Assembly (NCBI GenBank): GCA_031841125.1
Contig: CM063109.1
Span: 27,499,321-27,563,320 of the forward strand
Length of the DNA: 64,000 nucleotides
From: Acanthococcus lagerstroemiae
Taxonomy: Eukaryota; Arthropoda; Insecta; Hemiptera; Eriococcidae
Direction of reading: 5' to 3'
The position numbers and the translations under genes are program-made. How positions within the stretch are numbered: the stretch's first letter is position 1; each line of letters opens with the position of its first letter. Positions 12,691 through 25,500 of the stretch are shown piece by piece. Below the pieces are notes generated by a model. The model saw only the letters and a list, made by a program, of their open reading frames with translations. It searched no databases and had not been told where the DNA came from.

Positions 12691-14000
12691 TACCTACAAT
12701 AAAATCAGTTTTAAAAAAAAGCAAATTGTAGAAAGAAAAATATCGATCACACTTTCGATACGGATGTGGATTGTCTAGACGTTGCATTACTTCGAATATT
12801 ATACTCACGAATACTTCAGCATCAACTATTTTAATTAATCTTGTTTTTCATGCCACTATTTGGTCGACGCCGGTCTAATGAAATTTTCTTGTAAAATGCT
12901 TTGCGGTTGAATTCGTTGCTTACGCCAATACCCTGATTTTTAGATAGCTTTTTTTATCGCTTTTGTGTGAGTAGAAGAAAAAAGTAGTGCTTATATCTAC
13001 TTTTTAGTGTTTAAAATCACCTTGTTGCACTGGCACATCGCACAAGTATTTCTATACAGCTCTTCAATTTTAATGTAATTATAATAGCAGTTCTATAAAT
13101 CGGTATAGTCAACTTCTTGGGGCGCCCGGTTGCCTCTTTAGTGTGCAGTAATTGGTTGTAAATTACTACCAATTGATAACGACATCAATAAAAATGTTTT
13201 AACAGGGTGATGATTTCCCCCCCCCCCTTTCCTGGTCGTATTTAGTTTTTTGTCGTTTGGTTACAAATGAATTGGAGATTGTAACTACTAACAGGTGGCA
13301 AATTGTTCCGCACGATGAATTAGTTATTTGATCGTGGCATTTTCGAATTAAGATAGCGGGAACGAGGTGACTTGAAATTTGTCAGATATCCGAAGTGTCC
13401 GTTTTCAGTGTTTGCAAATACGTGCTGGTGAGAAGGTTTTAGGGAAGAATATATGTATCTCATTATTGAGCAATTGTGTAATAGTGTTTGGTTTTGTGTC
13501 CTAGTTATGCAATATACTGTAAATGTTTATATTGCTGTTAGTGATTCTATCTTTCTATCTGAATCGACATGGCTTGACTAAATAGGTATTGAATGTTCTG
13601 TGGAAGTGGAATATGTATGACTCTTGTGCATGTAATCATTGATAAACTATCCTGCTTGAAACGTGGAAAGGAGATTTAGTTTCAACGTGAGACTAGACGT
13701 GTCAAACTAGGGTTCCTAGTGGGTACCTGGTTATCAAGGCTTGCCAATGCTTAATGAAACACCCTTTTCCAGCCCACTTTACGCCTTGTTTACACCATCC
13801 TTCAACCAATCAGCGACGACTGTCAGGAATAAGCCCTCCTTCTCCCTTTTTTCACCCGAGCTTTCCGAGGGTGTTTCAGGGTAGCTACCGGGCTCCCTAC
13901 TGAATACACCCTCTTTAAGCCCTTCCATACGGTTTACACCCGGGTGTAATTTGGGAAACCTAAGCATCGGGTTCTTTTATGAGCTGTGCATTTCGTACGG

Positions 14001-14124
14001 GTAAAGACAGCAGCCATTTTCTCTTCTTCTCAGTCCTTTAAAAGAGAATTGACTGAGTGGTAGATATCGCATGACCAGTTCTCTTTTCAAGGAACACACT
14101 GAAGAAAATGGCGGCTGTCCTTAC
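14001..14124. repeat. inverted repeat with about 50-bp arms
   Basis: Left arm GTAAAGACAGCAGCCATTTT... and right arm ...AAAATGGCGGCTGTCCTTAC are imperfect inverted copies; both carry an AAAAGAGAA core near the centre. Fold-back element likely. Confidence 0.55.
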
Positions 14125-16386
14125 CTCTGTCTTTGTATCTACTGTTGTTTCTCTCGAGTGATGATATCACTTCTGTCCTTTGCAAGCATTGACCCGATGG
14201 TACCGGGAAGGCGTACTCCCGTCAGCCATTTTGTTTTTCTCTGGTTTCATTCTTACTCTATAGCTCATACTAATATCTGACAAATTCGGAAATTGAGTTG
14301 GTTGCCAAGTCTTTGTAAACCAGTTGTGAATTTAACATTCAGAATTTTGAACCCAGCGTTCTTACTTTCTTGTCCAGTCCTTTTTTGCCTTACAGCGTAT
14401 ATGATTCATATAACTGAAAAAAGTGATAATTGATAGACTACCTAATGTTTTCAACCTTATCAATAAAAAAGAGCACATTGCAGGGTATGTGTTTGACGGT
14501 TGTGTGACAGTAGCAGGCTGAACATTCCTGTTCCCTTGCAGTATAATGTTTCACGCACTCTCAAGACTCATCTACTTACCTATGCTTGTATAATGGCTGA
14601 TATCAGTTTTCACAAACCATGTACATATTGTTTGCTGGAAATTCTTTTCAGAAGAAGTAGTCAGAGTACTTATTTCTGTTGTCCTACATGAGTGTCAGAA
14701 ATTGTACAGTGTTGTTGTTCAGGAGAGCCAGTACTTCTACAATAGCCGCTCCTTTGTTTCTTGTTAACTCTGTATGAAGTGTACACAAATCTGTTCATAA
14801 GAAGTGTACATCAAGATACCATAAAGTTAGTCGAGTTTGTGCGTGTTTCTTGGGCCTCCATGGTCTTGAAGATCCCCGTTGAAGATTTTCCCACTAAAAA
14901 CATGATAATCTAGTTGCGCTGCGTACACGTATTAGAGTGGAAATGCCACTACGACCTTTTGTCTTTTCAAAGAAAACGCACGCGCATGGAATGCGAATGT
15001 CAGTGGCGCTACGCCGACGACGTATCTTTACTACCACTCTTGCATCTAACCCCGTTTTATATAGAGAGCTCATCAATGTAGTAGTGGAAGTGGTTTTCCG
15101 AATGCGTTCCACTTGGATACGCACATCAAAATCTTCAACGGGTCGTTTTCAGTGCTTCTTTATGGTGCACTTGCCCAAATACTTGCAGATATGTGGTACG
15201 CACATGTTTCAACGTTGGCAGAGGACTATAGATTTTGTTCAGTAGTACTTTTTGGACTGCACGATCAAGGGTTGGTTTATTCCTGTGTATTTCGATCAGT
15301 TTATGTCAGGTCCAATGAATGTTAATTCCTCAGATCAATGCCCAATGCCTATTTACTTATTTTCGAACATGCTACGTAGGATTGCATGATATCAGATTGC
15401 TTGATGAACTGCCGGTATCCGCTTTTTGATGTATATACGGTCTGTGTCTATTTTTTTTTCTTTTTTGAAACTTGTTTGATAACGTCATCTGGTGGAAGAT
15501 GTATGTACACACATTCCTACATTGTCAACCCACCAATATTCAGGCCAATGTTTTAATAAGCAACCTAAGAGTGTCACTAGTGACACATATCATAATAGAT
15601 ATGGTATGTGTATAGGTCTGTGTTACGAATTATCATTATAGTCTAATCTGAGATATTTACAATCAGTATTTTCACTTCACCCGAATTGTGTCCCGCGAGA
15701 GCATGCACTTGCTTGTACAAAAAATTTGATAGACGTTGGATGTTACTGTGATAGTGAGAAAATCACGTTGAATTCAGGCGAATTCTCACGTTTCATTTGT
15801 AATGAGTGATTTATATTGAGTTCGAGACGAAAGTATGATTAAGTTATTTTATCGTCTGTAGATAGGTTGGTCATTGGTTGGTAGATCGATGTTGATAAGG
15901 TATCCTAACCCTGTTTGGAAAAGCAATTTTTATGTAACGTTTGTTCAGTTGGTTTGCTTGTGGCGTTGTTCGTGTATTTACATATAGTATATATCAGTAT
16001 GCCGGACCGTAGTATTGTCTCCGTTGAATGGTGGCGCAAAACTCTTGTACGCAATGTATATCGACTCATATGGATTCGAGTATTTAAGAAATTATCTTTT
16101 TTTAAACACTGCGGTACAGCGGCATCAGTGGCTCAGGTGCGAAGCATATGCTTTAACTTATTTGCATGTAGATATTGGCTTGCTAGATGATATATTTTGA
16201 GGAACAGAACTGCACCAGGATGTTCGTTGTTTGTACCGATAATAGTTTTTAGATCGCAGCATAGATGATTAACGTTTGAGAATGTGTTAATTTGTTCGTA
16301 CACATATAGGTAGCCTTGCATATTTTACTTTACATCGAAGGAAACAATTGGAAATCAATCTCTAATGGTTGTATTTGTGTTTACAG
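14125..16386. other. non-coding, no certain gene
   Basis: A weak inverted repeat (around CCCGTTGAAGATTTT at about 14876 and its partner near 15135) is the only structure noted before the first TLDc exon. Confidence 0.45.
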
Positions 16387-16546
16387 GTGCTGTCTATGAG
16401 CGAGGAGTTACGGCGCGCCTTGTACGCCAGCAGCGCCAACTCAATTGATATTGATTCACTTTTACCAGATTTGAATGGCAATACAGAAATCCTGACGGAA
16501 GAACACCGTAAACAACTATATAGGCATTTACCACCCAGAGCAGAAG
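16387..16546 (+). CDS. mtd: mtd/OXR1 TLDc exon A
   Basis: The acceptor is TTTACAG before 16387 and the donor is GTGAGT at 16547. The frame reads VLSMSEELRRALYASSANS and ends in HLPPRAE plus one base (phase 1). This helical lead-in precedes the TLDc fold in OXR1-type proteins. It enters in phase 0, which constrains any upstream first exon. Confidence 0.9.
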
Positions 16547-19500
16547 GTGAGTTCCAATAGTTGTTACTGATTTGAAGATCTGCATCAACTATGTTTACAA
16601 TCAGCGGTGTGGCATGACCCCTGAATAAGTTATTGTGAGTCCTAGCAGTGATGACATGGAAACCCGTTCAGTTCAGCCCATATGTTTGATATAAGTATCA
16701 TTGTGCCTTGTAGATAATGGTGTCTACGATCAGTCGATGTCGTACCTATTAAGTTCCTCAAGAATCCTAGTACAGTGACATGGAAACTGGCTGAAGTTAA
16801 GCCCATTTGTCTAATAGATATTGTCTTACCTTCCCAGAATCACGGGATTAAGTTCCATCGAGCCCTGTGGCGACACCTTATCAAAATTACGTTTCCTTAA
16901 AAAAAAAATCAAACTATACGCGATAGGACAAGTGCCTCAAATAATGGCCTCTGATAATTAACGTGCTGGAAAGATTATGTAAAAGAATAGAATACCCAGA
17001 ACAAGATGAAGTTGTCATATATCTTCAATGTTCCATCAATTTGATATTCCTTCTTCATGGTTTTTATTGTCAATTGATTTGAAAAGTGGCCACAACAAAT
17101 CCTCTTGATGGCCATATCTGGCGCATCTGTCTTGTAAACTGATTATATATATTGCTCAGAATTCAAGTGAGGGAAGACGTAATCGTGACCAGATAAACGT
17201 GACTCGGTGAGATGCAAACTGCAGTTTCATCTGTGATGCAACGATCAATGATCGAATGATGATACATTTATTTATGATCTTTATTTGTAGATACCGTAAA
17301 CTGCGATTTTTAATTAATCGTTTTCGTAAATCATGGACCTGCCTTGTCAGTTTCGATCCTCTGTCACCAATTACGGCTTACTTGACCGTGGGGTGTGCGA
17401 GTGCTTGGAAATTTCAGAGAGTGTTAGTGTTTAGTTCGACTATTGTGCACCATTGGATAGAAACCATTATTGAATAGAAACCATTGATTGGAGCAACGGA
17501 ATATTATGAACCAGTGCCTTTCACGCCTTGTTTATTTTGAGGTTTTATTCTGTCTTCTAACAGTTATGGATGTTAGAAACTTAGGAGATTGCTGGTTTTT
17601 CATTTTGTCTATCTTCTGTTCTGAAATCCTTGAAGTAGGTATTGTAGTTCGAAATCAGGGGCCTACTCTGAATACCGCTTTTTCATCTGCACTGTGGCTT
17701 GATTCTCATCTCGAAATGGCGCAACCTGTAGAGTATTTTGTAGCCTCATATCTTATCATTGTATCACTAATGTGAGCTGCCGTCGCCTTTGATGCACTGA
17801 ATGATGAGAAGCTAAGTGGAATTGTATCTTCATGAATGTATTGGAAATGCAACCGGATGCTCGCACACCTGATTTGCTAGTCATCATTCGTGCTCTTAAA
17901 TCATTGTGTAATTTCTGCTATGCGCCGAAATTAAGGTATTTACATTTCTGCTGTGAGTTGAAATTAAGCTATTTACTGTTGACTGTTTACCACCTACCTT
18001 ATTTGAAAACTGTGTTCGTGAATTGCACTATGTTGTAACATGGGTGATAAGAAGGAGGCTTCAATTACACGAGTTCGGAAATCCGTATCATGTGCACAAT
18101 AGGGTACGAATTTATTGTTGAGTATTTTTCCTCTGGACGCTAATATGCATGTACTGGTCAAGCGTGAAATCATAACTGCTCTAATTCTGGTCCATGGTCT
18201 ATGCAAATGTACCCGTGTACCGGGTGATCAAAAACATGTGCTGTACTTTCATTTGTGGGTATTTAAAGTGGCAGTCTGTACACGTTTCTCTGAATCACCT
18301 GGTATCCTGTATATTGGCTTCGGCTGGGTCCAGTGGTTCAGTACGGGATGGCATCGCTGAAAGAAGAAAACATGATTGTGTCGGCTGGTGGATACGAAAT
18401 TATTGCCGAAATTTACAATCGTGTTTCGGAATCAGAGGTTGCGTTCATGAAAGTGACACGGATAGGCGGCAGAAATTATACGTATATCAGAAGCACCTCG
18501 TAAAGATAATTGAACGATTACTTTCGTCGTTTGCATTAATGTGTAAGTGTATACCATATTAAGTAGGAAATGCAGGACATACTGCGTAAAAAAGTTAAAT
18601 GATTTTATTTACTCGAGCAGTTGGAATAACTCGAGGACGGGTGGGCGATATGTAAAATTATTCATTCACGGCGTGTATGAAGTTAAAATCGGTGCGTGAA
18701 TTTGTAAATCGGGCTTTTATTTCAAATACTGTATTTACGGTCGCGAAGTGGACGCCCGCGTTATTCTTGCGTTTTTGCTCTGCTATGCAAACACTTCACG
18801 ACTGTGTAGGTACTTTGTACAAGGCGTATCATAAATAAGAACAAACAAAAAAAAAACACGTGATAAAACATTTGTCAGACATTGTTGACGAAGGTAATTG
18901 CCAATTTAAAGCGGTAAAAACGTATGGGGAAGTTGAACGAGAAATCAGCTGGGTCTTGTGGAAGTGCAGACATGATGGACATGAACAGAAGTAGCTGTTG
19001 GAGGTGCCGCGAAAATGGCGCTGTTTATCACATGTGGCTATTGGAACAGTGAAATCCCCTCTGGCCCCGCCATTTTGATTCTTCTAAGGTGATAGTAACG
19101 AGTAAAAGAGTTGCGATCTATGTACTGTTTATTTCCGTCGCAGTTTTGGTGCTTGACCAACAATACTCAGCTGATAAGATGTAGGCGTGACTTGCCGCCG
19201 TATTGAATGGAAAATTTCTTTCATCGAAATCGAAGTAATGACATGAGACCGTACATAGTGACGTGCTGCAGTGTAATCAGTTGAAGATCAACTTTTCCTT
19301 TAATCTGCATGCATGCATTAGAAAATACCAGCAAATCAGGTGCCTTGTTCGAGTGAGCGGTTGAGTGTCTAAACTGCTAAAGAGTCTACTTTTGGTAGGT
19401 ACACATTCAGATAGTTGCAACTGAATAATGTAATCGAAATTAAGTGTTCGCTATTGTCACCGAGTCAATCGCGAAGTTCGAGTGCTTGTGAGTTTCTTAG

Positions 19501-22500
19501 CCAGTATCTGCCAAGTAGTGTTAGTGTTACGGGCTGGACCGCGGAATTTGAAGGCTTGTGAGTTTTTCAGCCGGTGTCTTGTCAAAAAGTGTATGTTTCA
19601 GTGTCAAATCGACTCTGATTTGCAATAGCAGGGACTGGGAACCACATCGTCTTATTTCTTCTCCCCCTCCCCTATCGTCTCACTGTCGTATCAAGTTCTC
19701 ACGAACATGGCCGTACCCTTCGTTTTCCTTCTACACTCGGTGTGCTGATGTGATACAGCATCTTTTCAGTTGATCTTATCGAACCAAACAGTAGTACCGC
19801 GTACTGTCATGTACTACATGCGGCAATGCAATTCGTGTACCCTGTTAGATGACAATGCGGTAGCCGTGCCTTCATTCGCCATTAATCGTAATTAAAAAGC
19901 GATCGCATTTCTCATCATTCGCTGTTCACAAACTATTGCTACTTGTCAGCAGTGCAAAACTGTAACAATACAGTCTCACTGTGTTCTGCAGGCACACGAA
20001 GCCACAGAAGTAGTTCACTCATGTGGCTATGATCAATGGCGAGAGCTGTGTAGCCGATTTATGTCCCGCTACCCGTCGATGTTCTTAATGTATGTTCGAT
20101 TCTCAGTATGCAGCGTTTTTCATTCATTCGTAATTTTTTTCATTTTATTGTACGGTTATGATAATGTATATAATTTTGTTTGTATTCCCTCGCCGATCTT
20201 GACCCCATTGTCGTGACCCTTTTTCTCTGTCGCATCTTTCGTTTGAGGATGTACTTGTTGGTCGAGTTTCCCGCAATTTTTTATAGAGAATCCACGATGC
20301 CAGTCGCATACGGTTTTGGCGAATGCTTCTCTTTCTTATTAAATTTAACTACGGTAATCGGATTTTCGGCAATTTATGGTAATATTGGACTGGCAATGGC
20401 GGAACCTTGAATGCTGGGCACGGATATGGTGCCGTAATACGATTATTGTATAAACTGATCCGGTTCTGCTCGGCAGTGTCTCGGTGAGATTATTATAATT
20501 TCCTCGAATTTCGTTTAAAGTGATGTAAACTTTTCGGAATTTGATAACTACTACTTTTTTTTTCTTCTTCTTTCTCTTTGGAAAAGTGTAATGTATGTCC
20601 TAATCTAGTTTTTCTGCGGTAATACGTGTGGAATGGGGAGTCTGTTCTGAAGAGAGAAATTGTGCTTGGATGACGTGAGATGAGCAACGAGCTCGTGTGA
20701 AGATAACTGTCATAGTAGTTATTGTTAGAGGTGTTCTACTTTTGTTTCATAAGTTTACTGATATCGAGGTTACTGACATTTTGGTATCTGGAGATGATGT
20801 AATCTCTGCATCTCCATATCACAAAGCCTTCTTGACTTGTTCCAGTTCACAAGTCTAATATTACCTCGAACTAAGCCAGTTTTTTTTAGCGATGACTTGT
20901 CTTTAAGTGAGTTCAATTTTCCGGTATGCCAGTAGGTTGCAAATACGGGCGAGTCGATCTTATGGCGGTGTATACATTCGGTACCGTGACTTTGTAGTGA
21001 CATTGCTTGATGTTGGTGAGCCCTTTCAAGTTAGGGAGCCCTTTCAACCTCATCGTCAGAGTGAATTACTTTTCCACTACATTTATTTGTATCATGTCAC
21101 TGGTTGATCTGGTGATGCACCCTGATATTGCCTGATGCGGGTGGCCATTGTTCGATGCACTTTGACATTGCCTGATGTTGGTGAGCCATTTTTACTCTAG
21201 CATGTGCCCACAGGCGAGTTAATCTTATGGCGGTGCATACATTCGTTTCTATGACTTTGTTGTGACATTGCTTAATGTTAATTAGCCCTTTCAACCTAAT
21301 CGTCAAAGTGAATTACTTTTCCACTACATTGTATCATGTCACTGGTTGATCTGGTGATGCACACTGGTATTGCCTGATGTTGGTAACCGTTGTTTGATGC
21401 CCTTTGACATTGCCTGATGTTCCTGTACATTTAGTAGGCTGTCCTAGTTGTATTGGTTGATCTGACAGGGCATTCTATCAGCTACCTCAGCTGTGGCTCC
21501 AACCTCCATTATGGCGATTTTTCTAACTTTATAACCAAGCTTTTTCGGCTTTCCTATCCGCCATTTTCAGTAATTTGTCAACGAATCATTATGACTTCCG
21601 GATATGAACTGACATATTTAATTCCCTGACAGTATCCGACTATTTGCTATTTTGAGTTCGACGTTGATTTTCGATATGATAGCGTTTGGATACAGGCAAT
21701 TATCATAATTATCTAACAGAGAGCACCAGATAACGCATGAGCTAGTGGTGACGCTTTCACCGTAAAGCACCGCGTGCTGCTGCGAATTTGAGATGATATC
21801 TATGCGGCGTTGATATCCTCGAGACTCTATGATAACCGCCCTTGATCACGGCGCTGCTAGATTTCTTCCCAAGCGTCAATATCGAGGTCGTACAGAGTAT
21901 GACTGAATGTAAGACGATTCAAAAAACGAGCCCCCAGGATCGCGTTGATAATAATTATCGAATGGATGAGAGAACGTTTTCAATTCAAGTACAACAAGCT
22001 TGGAAAGCAGTCTTTATGAAGTTCGGAACGGTTGTTCGGTAATCCACACAAAATTTGTTGATAGCTCGGTTTAGTAAAATGAAGTATTGTACATGATGCC
22101 CGTGATCCATTTGATGTCGAATAGTGCGGAATATCACTTTTTTGACATCTCCAGAAATCCATCCGAAGTTTGGTAACACTGTCATTTTCCAGACCACAGT
22201 TTCGAGCCCATAGTTTCAAAATCATGTCAACATTATTCTAGTAGATTACCAAATCGCTGCGTGGCCAAGTGGTAACGTGCCCGCTTCGCAATCCTTGCAT
22301 CTCTGGTCCGAGTCCCATCAACGCCGGAAAGCTAGTGCCCTCTAACATCCCATCGACTACAGTTGGAAACGTAGCGCGTCCTGTAACCCCGCAAGTTCAC
22401 ACGAACAAGGCATTACAATCGCAGCGCGTAGTACCACCAGATCAGGAAGATTGGTACTGTGTGTTGGCACATCGTGGACAAGTTACTCAACATTTTGAAA

Positions 22501-25500
22501 CACGTGGCTAGTGAGCGAACTGCAGCTGCACACTCTTCGGCACGGAGAAGGAAAACTTTCACGCAACAAAACTGTGGGGAAAGCAATGGCAAACTACGCG
22601 GACTAACCTGTCTAAAAGAATCGCGTGCCAGAAACCGCGACCGCCAACGTCCGGCATCGGATATGGCGCGTGAAGGAAGTGGATTACCGAACTGCTTATT
22701 GTTATTCCTTGACCTCTTCCTGGCAGCATTGCTCTAGCTACAAAACTGAAACGTGAATTCCAGCGGCCATCAGGAGATCGACAATGTGTCCTGCTTTCTA
22801 TCAAATAATAACATTCCTGGTGATCTGATCTTTCAAACTTCAATCAAGAATGCCTACTGCGAGTAATCCCTTAGTAATAAATATGGTGTAGTCTTGGCAT
22901 CGGCTCAGTCATTTCTCATCTTCAAGAGGTTTTGATGTTGGCTCATCAGCGGTAGGAGGTTACAAATATCCTCGACCTTGGCTCAGTTTATTCAGAGTGA
23001 ATCGAAACTCCTCAATAGGTGAGCTGGCCTGATCACCTAACGGAGATGCGAAAAAGCAGACACATGCGGCGAATTGCTTATGCAATGCTGCAAAAAAGTT
23101 ATTTATTTTGAGTCATCATGAGACTGGCAATGTGTCCTCTTTTCTGTCAAGTAGCTGCATTCCTGATGGTTTTCACAGTTTTTTCATCTGATCTCCCTCT
23201 AAACATAAGTGTTCTATCTTATCTCTGACAGAGTTTCAGCTCACTGAACTTCAATCAAGAATGCTTACTGCGAGGAGTCCCTTAGTAACATTGATGTGAG
23301 CACATGTAGTCAGCATCGTCTCAGTCTTTTCTTCACCTCAAGATACTTAACCAGTGCAGCTTTTGACTGTGAAATCTTCGCTCCTCTGGGGTAACTATAT
23401 GAAGATTCTTGACCTTGGCTCCGTTTATCCAATGTGAATTGAAACTCCTCATTAGGTCAGCTGGTCTGATCATCTAACGGAGATGGGAAGAAGCAGACAT
23501 GTGCGACGAATTGTTGTTGTAGAGATGCAGATACGTTATTTATTTGTGTACACATTAGACAGACGCACTGAGAAGAACGTCATGCAGTAGCCCGTACGTC
23601 TCATCGAGCGTAATTAAGGCGCTGTGCGCGGCCATTAGCCCAGGAAGCGACAAGATACGATGGCGTAACATTAACCGAATTAGAAACATCATTAATCATG
23701 AAACGTTACAGAAGGTCGCTATCATGTCTGCCAGTATATTACCAGTAGCCAGTTCGCCAGTTGTCAAAGTATCACCTGCGATCGCTGCTTATAGTGCCGC
23801 GATCATCCAGAGTAATTAGAATTCGCGATACCAGTAATCGGAGAATGCAGGATGCGCTGTCCCGGTGGTTGGACCAGGATACGGAATTGGCAGTTGATAG
23901 GAATTGGTTTAGTTCTGTGAAGAGAGAGAGAGAGAGAGAGAGAGAAAAAGACGATCCAAGTAGAGCAAAATTTTATCCGGTTGAAGGAGAAAAAATTATG
24001 TGAGTAAAGGTCACGCATGATGACTGCAGCTTCCCGACAACGATCTCGTTTACGTAATTGGAGAAAAATGTCTCCGTTATCTGGTGATGCAGCCTCACAA
24101 AAATAGAATATTATATTCCTATGATGAATTAACGAGTTAATTAAGAATTCAGGTTTTTTCCCTTCCTCGCCGCGTATATTTAGTCCGTCTTATAAAGAAA
24201 GCTTTCCCGAGTTGAAACAAGTACGTGATATGTAAATAATGCAGGAAACCGATGATTCAGTTTGTTTACAGAATTTTTTGTATATTCCGAGCTGCGGTTG
24301 TCATAAATCAGCTGTTTAAGCCTGCGAAACGATGTAAGGAAATGTTCGATTTGAGTTGGAAATTAAGGGAATTTTTATTTTTTTGGTGGTATCGAATTTA
24401 TGTCTACCTCGCGGACTTCTCTGTCGTGTCTTGTATATGTCCGTTCCCTTTAAATTCATTGGTTAGTAAGTTTGCGTGGAAATTAATTGCTACTGAGACA
24501 GTTTCCTTTTTGGAAACTTACAGCAATGATTGCGGTTGTTTTTTGCGCATTTGTCAAAAATGTGGTTTCTTCGTAGTACTAAAAGTGCTAGAGAAACACG
24601 AAAACATTCAGTCGGTTATGTTGAGCTCCAAAATGAGTAGTATCTTCATTGCGGGACGTGAATCTCAGAAACATTGATTGTGTAGCCGTGAACTAGCGAG
24701 TAGGTCGTTTCATCATTAGCAGGATGACGGACATGGGTCGGAGCAGCCTTCTTGAAGAGGAATCTAACTTTTAGGAAATCTTCATGAGTTCTCCAAAAAT
24801 TTCAAAATTCAGTGGCCGGATGGAAAATGCCGGATTGCTTTCCTGAAAACTCAGAAAAATTGATAGCGCTGATGTGGTTGAGCCCGTGTTCTAGCTATTT
24901 CGCGAAGTCGACAGTTAGAAACAAATGAGTTAGGAGGCAGACACAAAAACGATGGGCACAAGAATCAACAGGCGAACGGCTTGACAGATAGATAGATGAA
25001 AATGCAGAGAGCATTTTTAGTAATGTAACTGGAGATATCGGAGACGAAGGCCAGTACCTGAAAGTCATGAAGATCTCTCCAGCTCTCTCGCTGTTGCATT
25101 ATAATATGTCGTTGGTAGTCTGGAGCCTCCTGTGCATGATATTTTCGGCTAAAACCACTTTTTGACGTTATTGGATTTGTTATCGCAAGGCGCATTAATC
25201 TGCAGAATCTCCGAAGATCATTTTCCCGCTGTTTCCTACAGAGAAAAATGAAACTTTGCATATATAGGTCTGGTTCCAGAGAACCCTCCTATTACGTAAC
25301 TATGGAAACTTGTGATGTGCATACAAACTAAGAACAAAAAACATGGTCCTACTTTACATCAATGTAAGTTCGGCCTATGTTATCTTCACAATATCGGGAA
25401 AACCATATGAAGGGTGCAGAGAAAGAAACAAGTAAATAATTTTTTTGGGCGAAATTGAGTTATTAATACCGTTGGAACGGGAGTAACGAATAGAAGTCAG

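Noticed and set aside
22255..22325. Functional tRNA gene
   Set aside because: The boxes fit but the acceptor stem does not pair and the anticodon arm is irregular; SINE head preferred.
24252..24677. 141-codon open frame, plus strand, hydrophobic
   Set aside because: The composition follows the T-rich DNA; about one frame of this size is expected by chance given the stop-codon frequency.
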